Assembly (NCBI GenBank): GCA_029204225.1
Contig: CM055094.1
Location: 26,982,541 to 27,046,540, forward strand
Direction: 5' to 3'
DNA from: Diphasiastrum complanatum
Taxonomy: Eukaryota > Streptophyta > Lycopodiopsida > Lycopodiales > Lycopodiaceae
Length of the DNA: 64,000 nt
Every line of letters starts with the position of its first letter. Position 1 is the stretch's first letter. Positions 33,711-45,731 of the stretch are shown in pieces. The notes beneath the pieces are model-generated. The model did no database searches. It saw nothing but the letters and a program-made list of their open reading frames with translations, and had not been told where the DNA came from. The translations under genes and the position numbers were made by a program.

Positions 33711-33962
33711 TCTATATCAGATATCAAAGACTTTCTGAAAATTAAAGATGGAGACAAGATCATATCAATCTCAGCCCTTGGCCCGGAAGAGATTGCAGTG
33801 TCCAATCCTGGGGGCCTCACTTATATTCCAAGAGGTTGGGGCATAACGTTAGTAACGACCAATTTATCAAAAGGAACAACATTCAAAGTTATGCATTTCA
33901 TATATAAAACAGTCGATAGTTTGCTTAAAAACCTAGTTTTCATCACTAGTATAGAGTCATGA
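33711..33962 (+). other. Open stretch of 83 codons, unassigned
   Basis: The frame is open from a TAG at 33708 to TGA at 33960 and reads DFLKIKDGDKIISISALGPE and IPRGWGITLVTTNLSKGTTF, which looks protein-like. An 87-codon frame overlaps it on the other strand. A preceding CTAG could serve as a splice acceptor. No family recognised, so this may be an exon, a retroelement piece or chance. Confidence 0.25.
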
Positions 33963-36421
33963 GCCACTCCTATAGATACATCGAAAACAGTTGCATTTTG
34001 GTTACTCATGAAAACACATACAACACCCACATTATTGAGCATGACGATTTCTTCATAACTGCTACCTACAAATCTTAAAAGCATCGATCATTGAGTTTCA
34101 CATGTTACATTCCATTTGGAACTTGTTTCAAAACATCCGGCATGCATCCGACTTGACATGCATCAATTTTTCCAAAAAACCAAATTTTTTTTTCGTAAAT
34201 TGCCTAGTGACTGGGAAATCAGCTTTTTGACTAGATATCTAAAATTAGTATCCATGCATGAAATTACTCTGATCAACCTACTATACGACCTTGTATCATG
34301 CATCCAAACATTTTCAACATTGGAAAAGCACTCTACTGCTTCACAGGCATGCATGCAATCAGAACAATTTGGAAAATTTTCAAATTTTACTCTAAAAATT
34401 GCCAAACTTCCGACAGCCATAACTTTTGCTACAGGACTCCGATTTGGCTGCTGCAAAGCACAGTATAGAGGGAGAGGAGGTTAGCAAGACACTTGCCACA
34501 TCACCCTGCCATGTAGGCTTCACACGTGCCAGCTGTAATTGACTGAAATTGCAGTAGGAGGGCGCACTTTTTCTAGGTGAGATCATAAAAAATCCAACTC
34601 CAGCCCAATATGCATCCAATCAAAGGTTACAAGCACTCTTCTAAGGTTCAGCAGATAGGCATAGAGGCTTCCATCAAGTCAGGCAAGCAATCATAAGCTC
34701 AGATCATGCAAAAATTGCATTTATGGAGTCCTTCAACAATAAGCCCCCAACTCCAAATTGGGTGTATGATGGCTCAAATCAAAGGCAATACATCATATCT
34801 TTCAGCTTGTAAAAAGATCCAAGGGATTCAAACCACCTATTGAGAGTTATTCAAGCTCAAAAAACCTCACAAATACACTATTTTTTGACTTTTTGAGACC
34901 CTTAATGGTGTCCAATCCTAACCAAACTTCAAGACAGCAGCCTTAGGACAGCATCATTACACCTTTGAAAACGAGCATGCAAAATATTAGCCATGGATTT
35001 TATGAATATCACCAAAAACATTTAAAAAACCACCCAAAAACCATGTTTTTTGACCCAATTTTGAACCTTTTTGGCAATTCCTTGTGGATCAAACCCACAT
35101 ACAATCAGGCCATACCAAAAAGCTCCAAAAAGCAAGAATCTCGACTCCACTTGTCAAAGTAACACTCAATACCTTCTAAACATATGATCTACGAATGACA
35201 CATCGAATATATGCATGAGAGAATGAGCTCTTTCTGAGCTTATTTATTCTGTTGGTCAAAGCTTGTGTCTGAATTGTGTCGCTTTAAGGATCAGAATTGG
35301 TTTTCCGATTTGATTGCTCCATAAGAGCACACTTTGAAGATTTCTAATGGATAGGGTTGCACCTGTAAATCTTCTAAATACCAAGCTTAAAGCCCGTTCT
35401 GACCCCGTATGTTCCAGAACGTAAAGTTCGTTCCGACTGTTTTTGGTCGGAATGGGCTTCTATGCTATGAACACAAGCAAAAGCAAAGAACTCACAAAGC
35501 TCTTAGTTCAACCATACAGGCACATTTCCATCCGGATCGTGTTCCGGATCACGACCTGGGAATTTCCGTTAGTGTTTCCCAGAACGCAAATCTTTTTTTT
35601 TTTGGGTGCCAATACGGGTATCAAGTGAAAGGTTTCTTCAAGAGCAATTCACTTATGCAGCTTGCCAGGAGTTTCAAGAACAACAAGGTCATTTCAGATG
35701 GCTAATCCACAGGTCTATTGCAAGTATTTTCTGTGAATCTAAATTCTATATTAAATATCCAGCAATTCCCTGGTGAGGCAACCACACAGGCTGATTGGCT
35801 ATTTGGCGGATTGTCCTCACTGCTATTGACTAAGCTTTCAGAAAACTTCTGTCGCCACTATGCACGTTCCTAATCCAGATTCACAGAGATATCTTCTGTA
35901 GCCAGTACTTTGCAGTGCAGCCTTAGATTTGAATGGATATTTTTTGCCTTTGAAGGTTCAATGAAGTTTGATCCTTCTGGAATTTGGATATAAATGTTCA
36001 GAATATATGCTTGAAGCCTTGAACACCATTATTTTTCAGCAGCATATGGATTGCAATGGAAGAGCTCGCTGGATGGTAAAAAACTTTGAAAAAAAATGCA
36101 CTTTTGGTTGCGATCTGGGACAGCACATTCTGGATCAAATTTGCTGTGGATCGCGATATTCTGCAATAGTGGTTCAAACTTCAAACTATTGAACACGAGA
36201 AAAAGCAAGAGCTCTCAAAACTATTAGCTCATGTGAAGAAGCCCATCGATGTTTCTCATTTGTTTTCATGTGAAAATGACACTTTGAATCAAGTGACTGT
36301 CTAGGGTATTTTCAAAGGTAAGGTGGTTTGGTCCTTAAGCAAAGTATTTATAAACATGTCTTGTTTCTTCTTGACTTTTTTATTATGTCATTCTAAAAGG
36401 TTACACTGTTTTATAGCTTAC
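33963..36421. other. No gene recognised; leader-like retroelement sequence
   Basis: Phrases such as CATAACTTTTGCTACAGGAC (near 34420) and CACCCAATTTGG (on either strand near 34750 and 11010) recall gypsy leader regions. The next exon of the WD40 gene downstream of 36422 should lie in or beyond this part, but I could not find it. Confidence 0.35.
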
Positions 36422-36550
36422 CTGGATAACTCCTGTAGCTAGCCCAATTACAATTCTCCCTTCATGTGATGACAAAGAAGTTACTGCTGCGTCACATTTA
36501 TTGACCAGCATTGTTGAGGATTCACCTAGTAATTCTCCATTTCTCCCTGC
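36422..36550 (-). CDS. WD40-repeat protein, exon 5 of those seen
   Basis: The reverse complement has an acceptor ...ATATGCCAG at 36552-36551 and a donor CAG|GTAAGC at 36421-36420. The 129 bases code 43 residues in phase 0: AGRNGELLGESSTMLV, then AAVTSLSSHEGRIVIGLATG and VIQ. The second half has the blade pattern V-T-S-L...I-x-x-G-x-x-x-G-x-I-x-V of a WD40 repeat. The splice puts it directly behind exon 4 with a 382-base intron. The end of the gene is not seen. Confidence 0.7.
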
Positions 36551-36932
36551 CTGGCATATTCAATTCAGAAATCAGAAGTTCAGCAAGGGTCCTGCCCCGA
36601 AATTGCATTTACAACAACATGAAACACATATGTAACATATCAGCATTCCCTATTATCTGTGCAGAAAACTGGCTTAAGAGCTCAAAGTGCTTAGCATGAG
36701 CATAACAGTGTTGTCTCCCAAAAATACTTGGAATCTTTCACTAATACTTCATGCTGAGAATCGAGTTGATGCTATCACATATACTACAGCGAGCAAGCTA
36801 ACAATACATTCTGTCATTTTCCTTTCAGGGAAATTGGCTAGTCATTCAAACTCAAGTCAATGCCAACAAATAATGATCTAAGCAAAAACAACAAACTTCA
36901 GCCAGAATAAAGGTTCCCTTTTGGTTGGGTAC

Positions 36933-37046
36933 CTTAACTGCCTGATCCCAACTTCCAGTTATAAGCCACATCCCATCCACACAAAGAGCATTAACAATGT
37001 TCTCATGAATTTTTCTCGATCCAAGACATTCTCCATGTCTCCACAC
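36933..37046 (-). CDS. WD40-repeat protein, exon 4 of those seen
   Basis: The acceptor TGTGCCAG ends at 37047 and the donor AAG|GTACCC starts at 36932. The 114 bases read VWRHGECLGSRKIHENIVNA and LCVDGMWLITGSWDQAVK, a complete WD40 blade with the strand motif L-I-T-G-S-W-D. Joined to exon 3 this gives NGCIQ|VWRHGE, closing the previous repeat with its terminal V-W. The intron before it is about 10.5 kb and full of mobile elements. Confidence 0.8.
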
Positions 37047-37129
37047 CTGGCACAGTATATCATCATCATTCCAACTCATTAAAAATGAAAACACAGTCAC
37101 TACAATCTTAGTTCAGAAAATCTCCAAGA

Positions 37130-37770
<641 letters not shown>

Positions 37771-37979
37771 TTTTTTTCCTCTCATAACTGAGATATTACC
37801 AAACAAGGCTACTAATGAGCAGTTCATAAATTATTACGAACCTTCATTGGGAACTAAGCTCCAAAAAAGTGGCAAAGAAAGATCTGAGAGTGGTTTGGAG
37901 TGAAGATGATGGTTTGTATGGCAAACATATTACTGGTTTAGGGTTTAGGGTGCATCAGTGACTATCTCAAAGAAGTGAA

Positions 37980-38745
37980 TGCTCACCAGAGGATTGGGGA
38001 GAGGTGAACGCTCACCAGAAGAGTGACAAGCTCTCAGGACCAGAAGTCTTTGGGGGAAATTAGGGCTCACCCAAAGAGTGACAAGCTCTCAAGACAGGAA
38101 ACCACAAGACCGACACACTACTATGTCTTATATGATGAGATCGGTTTCACCCCGGATGAACTTCAACAACTTACTAATTACTTATGCAAAACTGTGTCAT
38201 TCACTACAGAAAACCACAAGACCTACACACTACTATGTCTCGGTTGATGAGATCGATTTCTCCCCGGATGAACTTCAACAACTTACTAATTACTTATGGC
38301 ACTACTTCAACACGCTACGATACGCTGTCGAAATTCTGCGTACCAACACAGGGGCTCCGAAACATCTCCTAGTTTTCAGGTCCCGACCGTACAAAGTGTC
38401 CCTGAAGCCCTGTTTAGCGTTGAACTTCGGACGGACGTTGCGGGCCGACCGTCGGTCGTTTCCTCGTCCTGTTTGTTCCCACAGGTTCATATCGAGGTTG
38501 TCCACTGGCCGAAACAGACGGCACCCGAAACGGATCCCGTTTGGAGAAACGGGGCCGTCGGACGGAGAGTTGCAAAACTAGTCCATTTCGCTTGATCTAA
38601 TTGCGCTTCTCTCCAGTCGAAGGGCCATTTTGACCGAACGATACCCGAATCGAGCCAGGCTCGATCCCTTGGGTTCGTATTGGGATCACGAACCTGTGGA
38701 CTGTGTTCCCGGACCATTGATGCATTCTACACAGTACCATGGCCT
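37980..38745 (+). repeat. GC-rich repeat family, copy 1
   Basis: It contains an about 111-base tandem duplication (about 38105-38320, sharing GATGAACTTCAACAACTTAC) and then one unit of the series GGTTCATATCGAGGTTGTCC (38484), GAAACGGATCCCGTTTGGAG and GAATCGAGCCAGGCTCG. Three more units lie at 42735, 43097 and 43416. No coding function supported. Confidence 0.7.
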
Positions 38746-39059
38746 GTGTGATGAGATAGATTTAGGATTTGGGGTGGTCGTCACATGGGCAACTAATCGG
38801 AGCATGTCCTGGTAGATGTCCGCCGACACAACGAACGGAAGCAAGAAGCAGAATTTCACGAGAGCCAACGAGAGATAATGGGGCGACTACCGGAGCTGCA
38901 GCTAAGTGCCCTCACGGTCCTCGGACCTGCTCCCCCTTGCCCCAGCTAGCGAGGGCGAGGAAACGCAGCGGATTGGAATTAACTTCACCGCAGCACAACC
39001 GGCCATAGTCCGAGAAAGGGTCCCTCGTCGTCGGGCCAGCCAGTAGGTCTTCTAGTTCC
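38746..39059. other. GC-rich sequence, nothing recognised
   Basis: Between repeat copy 1 and the short LTR element. No motif known to me. Confidence 0.4.
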
Positions 39060-39539
39060 TGTTAGAGTTAATGTTTACATTAGTACCCCTAATGTTATCA
39101 TTTAGGATTTTAATTAGTGTTAGTTTGGCCATGCCTGCGTGCTATTATAGGGGCCATTACTATTTATAGTAAGTCGTATTTTAGGGTCATTACTATTTAT
39201 AGTAAATTCGTTTTTTAGTCATACATGTAGGTGGGCACACTACTACTAGAATAGGATTTGCTTTTATCACTTAGAAACTCATCTTGGGTGTTTACCCAAT
39301 ATAGGTAGTAATTATAGCAATTAGCTTTTTGTCTTTTGCTATTTGCTTTATGCTTTTTACCTTACACATAATTTAGAGAAAGTATATATGTAGGCTGGTG
39401 CCCTACCTCATTTGTAATGGGACATAGTTGGAGTACATCTCTTCATCATTGTTGTTCTCTCTCATGTGTATGACTATTGTCTAACAACAATAGGAATCTT
39501 GTCTTGGGTTACTTGTATGATCAAGTCGGTTTTCTAACA
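39060..39539 (+). repeat. 5' LTR of the non-autonomous element
   Basis: TG...CA termini with the longer inverted TGTTAG/CTAACA. A TATATATG sequence near 39384 could be the TATA box. Confidence 0.93.
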
Positions 39540-40612
39540 TGGTATCAGAGCCAATGGGGGGTTCCTTTGCCTGTGCTTGCTTGAGTGGGGGTGTTGAGGA
39601 TTGTTTAGTTGCAAGCCACGCACAGGAAAGTGTCGTGGGCTTGAGCGCCCAGAGAAGGCCTTAAGAATTCTCAATATGCCATAAGTAACTGCTTGCATTG
39701 AACTCTCCGGTATATAAGTTGGGGCTTCTCTATATCCTCTATCCCCTGGTACCAGCCCTTTTGGGGGTTAGACGGATGGCGGGTGGCTAGGCGACTGGGG
39801 TTGGGATCCTAGTACGCGGCTCGCGTGGGCACGTGTGTGTGCGTGGCCCTGAGGCCCAAATTCCACAACATGGTTGTAGGACAACAAAGTATGGAGATTC
39901 AGATCAGATCTCAGTTCCGCATGGAAATACACAAATTGCTAGGATGCAATGGTGAACTTTGATGCATGCTGAGGGAGGTCTCAGGAGTAAGGATCAGCAA
40001 TACAACTAGGAGTTGTTTGCAATCAGGTGCAAGGTGAAGAAGGGATTCACAAGAGTAATCAGAACAAGGTTCGTCACAAAATGGAAGGGTTAACTCACAG
40101 GGAAAGGAAACTCTACATGAAACAAAAGAGATGGTAGGGGAAGACAATCAACGATCAAGGTGATGCTGAAGCTGCAAAAAGCGGCTACCAACAAGCATAC
40201 TGAAGGAAGGTCAATCTTCAAGCAAAGTTCTCAAGGTTAAGGCAAAAGTTATCATGTCTACATTATTTGATTCAGGGGGAGTCAAAGTTCTTTGATTCAA
40301 AGGAAGTCAAGGAATCGGGTGATATGTTGAACTCATGGTGGTCACACATATACACTAACGAGACATGAAGACTAAAGCAAGACACTCAGAAGTCATATGA
40401 AGCAGGTTCATATGAAAAGGATCGACATTGAAAGGAAATTCTACATCATCATACGAAGAAAGTTCTACATCGAGTAATGAAGACATTGAGATCAGAGTTG
40501 ATCATGAATTCTACATCAGAATTAAGGATCTTCATTACATGGGCTTCATGGAAGATACACATGCATACTTTTGTTATGCATAGTTCAAAATAATGTAAAC
40601 ATTAAGGGGGAG

Positions 40613-41091
40613 TGTTAGAGTTAATGTTTACATTAGTACCTCTAATGTTATCATTTAGGATTTTAATTAGTGTTAGTTTGGCCATGCCTGCGTGCTATTA
40701 TAGGGTCCATTACTATTTATAGTAAGTCATATTTTAGCGTCATTACTATTTATAGTAAATTCGTTTTTTAGTCATACATGTAGGTGGGCGCACTACTACT
40801 AGAAGAGGATTTGCTTTTATCACTTAGAAACTCATCTTGGGTGTTTACCCAATATAGGTAGTAATTATAGCAATTAGCTTTTTGTCTTTTGCTATTTGCT
40901 TTATGCTTTTTAACTTACACATAGTTTAGAGAAAGTATATATGTAGGCTGGTGCCCTACCTCATTTGTAATGGGACATAGTGGAGTACATCTCTTCATCA
41001 TTGTTGTTCTCTCTCATGTGTATGACTATTGTCTAACAACAATAGGAATCTTGTCTTGGGTTACTTGTATGATCAAGTCGGTTTTCTAACA
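40613..41091 (+). repeat. 3' LTR of the non-autonomous element
   Basis: Matches 39060-39539 with about 9 differences, including one single-base deletion. Confidence 0.93.
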
Positions 41092-42545
41092 GTTCCCTGT
41101 AGTGAACGGCACAATTATGATGACCATCCACTCTTTTGGTGACCACTCACTCCCTGTAGTGAATGGCACGGTTCTGACGACCATTCACCACTATTAGCAG
41201 CAGTTTTGTTGCAGTTGTTTTCATCACGCTACGGAATCGGGGATGCACACCACACAAAGACCTCAAAACGCGCTAAAATGTTGGCCTTTTGTTTGGTTTG
41301 GGGTTTAGGGTTTGGGGAACAAACGACTAGAAGGAAGATACCAAAGATACTGTTGAGCAAGATTTTGATGATGATGAGGAGTACAAGCCTTCAGTGCGCA
41401 CCAGACAGAAAGTTCCAGCTCTTCCATAAGTCTGAGGTGTGACAGAAGTATTGAAGTTGCTTGGTATATGACAGGGACGGTGTGAGTGAAAGCCAATTAA
41501 AGCATGTTTTGCAAAAAGAACACAGTTTGAAAGGAAATTTTATGGGCTTCAATACCCATTTCCTGAACTCAACCACCCAAGGAAGCAGCATAGATTAGGC
41601 AATGATCAATACCCTTTCATCTGGATGTTTGGCCAAGAAGCTATGCTAGAAAGCAATGGTCAAAAACGTCTTTCCAGTGCATGAAGATGATGGGAGTAGT
41701 TCTGACGCCAGTATGTGTTCCCGAATCTTGCCACATCACCAATTGCTCCGTTTTCGACTCCACATGAAACGTTTTTGGTGAGCCTCCAGAGACAGCACCC
41801 AGTGGTTTCTGATCCACTGATTAAAAACCAATGGGTGCTGTCTCTGAAGGCTCACCAAAAAACATTTGACGTGGAGTTGAAAACGGAGCAATTAATGGTG
41901 TGGTAAAATATGGGAGTATGTAAGGGCGACACAACCACTCCTTTCGTCTGCATGCCCTGGAAGGACCTTTTTGGCCATTGCTTTCTTGCAAGGCTTCTTG
42001 GCCAAATATCCAGATGGAAGGGTAGTGAACATTGCCTGATATATACTGCTTCGTTGGGTTTCTGAGTTCAGAAAATGGGCAGTGAAGCCAAAACCTAAAT
42101 CATAAAACAGTATAAAGCCAACACAACTGCCTTTCAAACTCTGTATTGATTGCAAAACCTACTCTAATTGACTTTCATTTACACCATCCTCGTCGATAAC
42201 CAAACAACTTCAGTACGTCTGTCGCACTCGCCAGTTATGGAAGAGATCGAACTTTCTTCCTGGCTAACAGAAGGCTTGTACTCTTCATCATCAAAAGAAT
42301 CTTGCTCAACAGTGTAATTAATGTCCTTCTTTTCGCCGTTTGTTTGCTAGTCGTTGGCCCTAAAGCATACGATAGTTCCACACTTTTGCACGTTTTGATG
42401 GGCTTGTGTGGTGTGCGTCCTCAATTCCATGGCTTGATGAAAACAACTGTGGAAAAACTGTTATTCACAATTTTGAACTCCAGAAGTTAATGGACACCAG
42501 AAGAGTGAATGGTCAGCAGAACTATGCCATTCACTACAGGGGACC
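41092..42545. repeat. Long inverted repeat, arms about 725 bp
   Basis: The left arm (41092-41810) reads into the reverse complement of the right arm (41825-42545) over its full length with roughly 15-20 percent mismatch. Paired blocks include CCCTGTAGTGAA at the outer ends, GAGTACAAGCCTTC, ATCTGGATRTTTGGCCAAGAAGC and AGAGACAGCACCCA near the centre (about 41817). The left arm continues past the retroelement insertion at 39055. Some parts are protein-like in one arm (PFIWMFGQEA). It could be a foldback transposon or a palindromic duplication of a gene fragment. Confidence 0.8.
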
Positions 42546-43670
42546 ACATGACCGACCATCCTGCAAGAGGTATAGCTACCTCTGTCAGCACAGGCCTACA
42601 CAGTACTGTGTCTTGTATGATGTGATCGGTTTCCCCCCGGATAAACTTCAACAGCTTACTAATTACTCATGCAAAATTGTTTCATTCACTACACGCCGTT
42701 CGTCCGTCCGTTCCTCGTCCTGTTTGTTCCCACAGGTTCATATCGAGGTTGTCCACTGGCCGAAACAGACGGCACCCGAAACGAAGCCCGTTTGGAGAAG
42801 CGGGGCCGTCGAACGGAGAGTTGCAAAACTAGTCCATTTTGCTTGACCTAATTGTGTTTCTCTCCCGTCGAACGGCCATTTTGACCGAACGACACTCGAA
42901 TCGAGCCAGGCTCGGTCCCTTGAGATCGTAGCGGGATCACGAATCGTTGGATTGTATTCCCGAACCATTTTGTCAATTCCAAATGTTTTCAGGTCCCATC
43001 CCGGCAAAGTGTCCTCGAAGCCCTGTTTGACGTCAAACTTCGGAAGGACGTACTGGGCCTGCCGTCCGTCCGGTCCTCGTCCCGTCTGCTCCCACAGGTT
43101 CCTATCGAGGTTGTCCGCTGGCCGAAACGGACGACACTTGAAACGGATCCCGTTTGGAGAAACGGGACCGTCGGACGGCAAAACTAGTCCATTTCGCTTG
43201 ACCTAATTGCGTTTCTATCCCGTCGAAGGGTTTTTGACCTAGTTCGTATCGAGATCACGAATCCGTGGACTGTATTCCTGGGCCATTTTGTCGATTCCAA
43301 ATGTTTTCAGATCCCGTCCCTCGCGAAGTGTCCTTGAAGCCCTGTTCAACGTCGAACTTCGGACGGACGTTCTGGGTTCTTCGTCGGTCCTTTCCTCGTC
43401 TTGTCTGTTCCGACAGGTTCCTATCGAGGTTGTCCGCTAGCCGAAACGGACGACACCTGAAACGGATCCCGTTTGGAGAAACGGGACTGTCGGATGGAGA
43501 GCTGCAAAACTAGTCCATTTCGACTGACCTAATTGCGTTTCTGTCGAGTCGAACGACCATTTTGACCGGACGATACCCGAATCGACCCAGGCTCGGTCCC
43601 TTGGGTTCGTACCCGCTTCACGAACCAGTGGACTGTATTCCTGGACCATTAATACATTCTACGCAGATTT
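42486..43670 (+). repeat. GC-rich repeat family, copy 2 with three tandem units
   Basis: The units start with GGTTCMTATCGAGGTTGTCC at 42735, 43097 and 43416 (spacing 362 and about 319). Each holds GAAACGGATCCCGTTTGGAG (the first with a variant) and AAAACTAGTCCATTT. The beginning (42486-42700) matches 37995-38330, so the whole block is a second copy of the repeat at 37980. The right end CATTAATACATTCTACGCAG matches CATTGATGCATTCTACACAG at 38716-38735. Confidence 0.75.
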
Positions 43671-43791
43671 AAATGTATGCTACACAAGTGCAGCTTTGAT
43701 GTTGAATCTGCACATACCTGTGGTGCAATGCCTACGACACAACGAGGATGTGGGGTGGGGTTGATGATGTTTATGGATGTGGTTATAATGA

Positions 43792-44340
43792 TTATGGTTG
43801 TGGCTTGTTTTGATGGTTATGGCTGTGGGGACCATCCCCTGCAAGGTCGACCGTCTCGTCTGAATCGTATGTGGGCTCATCATCAGAGGAGGGCAATGGA
43901 ACGTCAGCAGGGAGGGAGGTGGTCTCATCGGCATCAGCATCATCCTCGGGATCACCCCGCAGAGCACGCCGAGCGGCATCGTCTGGATCAACCTTTGGCT
44001 CTGGCTCATGATCTGCCGCTGCAACCAGGCACTCATCGGAATTGACCTGCACAAGTCAATCATTTGTGAGAATAGCCGAAGCAACCGTGAGGGCATTAAA
44101 CTGAATGTCTTAAACCAACACAAAAGCAAAACGACAGAGCAACGAAATATACCTGCAGCAGTAGGGCGTGTGCGCCTCTTGCCCTCATGCTCTCCGTGAT
44201 GCGTCGAACCACCCTGGTGTTGGTGTTGCAGTACACCAAGTCATTGCACCGCTCCGTCGTCAGACGGTTCCGCCTGTTCGTGTGAACAAGGCTGAACGCT
44301 GACCAGTTCCGCTCGCACACGCAAGCAGAACAGTCCTGCA
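43792..44340 (-). pseudogene. hAT C-terminal part and acidic tail
   Basis: CERNWSAFSLVHTNRRNRLT and NDLVYCNTNTRVVRR form the end of the hAT dimerisation domain. A donor after LLLQ (near 44153) leads to the last exon (from about 44050) with VNSDECLVAAADHEPEPK, followed by a DPEDDADADE acidic region. A stop at 43792 ends the gene. Confidence 0.75.
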
Positions 44341-44424
44341 TTAATTGGCAACAACTCGAGTGAGTACCGACCTTGTAGAGAAAATGCGAAAACTGGTTGG
44401 ATGAATGAGATTAGACAACATACT

Positions 44425-44558
44425 TGTGAAAGGACTCGGAGCGCGAGCGTCCTTAGGTCTGGCTGCCCAACGCTATAGCTCTCCCACCATGATACAGACA
44501 AGGGCCTATTCTCTCGAACACGTGCAAAGTCCTCGCCGAACAGCCCCAGAGAGTGCCT
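44425..44558 (-). pseudogene. hAT dimerisation domain start
   Basis: The frame reads HSLGLFGEDFARVRENRPLS, VSWWESYSVGQPDLRTLALR, VLSQ. W-W-E-x-Y-G and P-x-L-x-x-L-A-x-R-x-L-S-Q are the family signature. Confidence 0.8.
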
Positions 44559-44639
44559 GCAGTTGAGCAACGATATGATTAAGTACACTTGAGCCCGCGC
44601 AGGGAAATTGAATGAACAACAACATACGATAGATCAAGA

Positions 44640-44850
44640 GTTTACCTGTAACTGAGCCTCAGCACCTCGAGCCTGCTGCGGATACCAGTGTCGCTGCTGA
44701 GGAGGCGGATGTATGCGAACCAGTCCGCACAAAACTCTGCATCGTCGTACTACCTCTCGCTCTGAAACAGCGGATGCAGTATGTGGGCCACACTGTGAAT
44801 GGGCCGGTGAAACTTATCCCATCGCCGCTGCCACAAGTGCCTGATAGGCT
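44640..44850 (-). pseudogene. hAT middle exon
   Basis: After an acceptor TGGTCCACAG near 44851 the frame reads LEPIRHLWQRRWDKFHRPIH, SVAHILHPLFQSERQYDDAE and IRSRLEVLRLSYR. This is the region before the dimerisation domain in plant hAT transposases (H-R-P-x-H-x-A-A-H-x-L-N-P). Confidence 0.75.
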
Positions 44851-44899
44851 CCAACCTGTGGACCAAACCACGTGGAGGCAACAGTTACATACCACCGTG

Positions 44900-45289
44900 T
44901 TGCGGCACCATGACGAAACAGAGTGTGAAATGGAAGTAAGGATGGTGAGACGGAAAAAAGTTATAACTGGTAGGGTCCAGCTCAGAATGCTGGAGAGACT
45001 CGCCTATGCGGTCCATGAACTCGTAAATGAGGCCCATTGTGCACCCCTTGCGATCAACGAGCCTCAGAACAGAGTAGATGGGGCGCATGACGTCCATCAG
45101 CTGTTGCATATCCACTCCATGAATAAGATGTCGTGGAAGGCCAAGCCCTCTGGGGTCGTGGACAGGTCCATGGCGGTGAACTCTGCAGAAGTGGCCATGT
45201 GCCGCAATTCACCCTTGAGCTTGTGTAGCCGTTCAAGCATGATGAACTGGTAGGCGAAGCGGGTGCGAGCGGGCTTCTTCAAGTCGAGC
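44900..45289 (-). pseudogene. hAT insert-region exon with a frame change
   Basis: From an acceptor AATGCAG at 45290 the frame reads KKPARTRFAYQFIMLERLHK, LKGELRHMATSAEF, and after a frame change near 45120 DMQQLMDVMRPIYSVLRLVD and MGLIYEFMDRIGESL. The second part is the family block P-L-V-x-V-L-R-L-V-D. Confidence 0.75.
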
Positions 45290-45378
45290 CTGCATTGACA
45301 AACGGAATGAGAGGCACACATGAAACGAGCAAAAAAAAGAAGCATCTTGAACGAGCCAAAAAATAAGTAGCAGCTTAC

Positions 45379-45602
45379 CTATTGAATGTGCGGAAAAGGG
45401 CTGTCATGCGGCACTTGCGTGTGACGAAGTCCACAACCGCAAGTGCCCTCGTGAGAATCTCACTGACCCAAGGCAGGCGCCCGATGGAATGCAGGAGGAG
45501 GTCCAATGAGTGTGCAGCGCATGGAGTCCAGACAATGGAGGGGTAGTCTACCATAAGAAGCTCCCCCATACCGCGGCAGTTGGACGTATTGTCCGTCACA
45601 AC
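45379..45602 (-). pseudogene. hAT catalytic exon
   Basis: Acceptor ...GCGAAAG| and donor AATAG|GTAAGC bound the exon. It reads VVTDNTSNCRGMGELLMVDY, WTPCAAHSLDLLLHSIGRLP. The D of TDNTSNC and the C-A-A-H-S-L-D-L-L-L block are hallmarks of plant hAT transposases. Confidence 0.85.
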
Positions 45603-45731
45603 CTTTCGCAATACGTTCACACGATCAGTTCACAGCTTGGAAACACATTGCAATCAATCGAAAACTACGCAAAACTATTGTATCAACATTAAGCAGTAAA
45701 TGACCAAGCAACTAATGAAAGAAGATTATAC

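Larger units (their letters stand above)
39060..41091 (+). mobile_element. Non-autonomous LTR retrotransposon (TRIM/LARD-like)
   Basis: Direct LTRs of about 480 bp (TGTTAGAG...TCTAACA) flank 1073 bases without any gag or pol. The primer site TGGTATCAGAGCC follows the 5' LTR directly (39540-39552) and a polypurine tract AAGGGGGAG precedes the 3' LTR. GTTCC occurs on both sides (39055-39059 and 41092-41096), a perfect 5-base target duplication. I count about 9 LTR differences (about 2 percent), so it is the youngest dated insertion here. It must have moved with the proteins of another element. Confidence 0.92.

Noticed and set aside
33821-34084. 87-codon minus frame overlapping the plus-strand stretch at 33711
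   Set aside because: Both strands are open. Neither shows a domain and I cannot choose between them.
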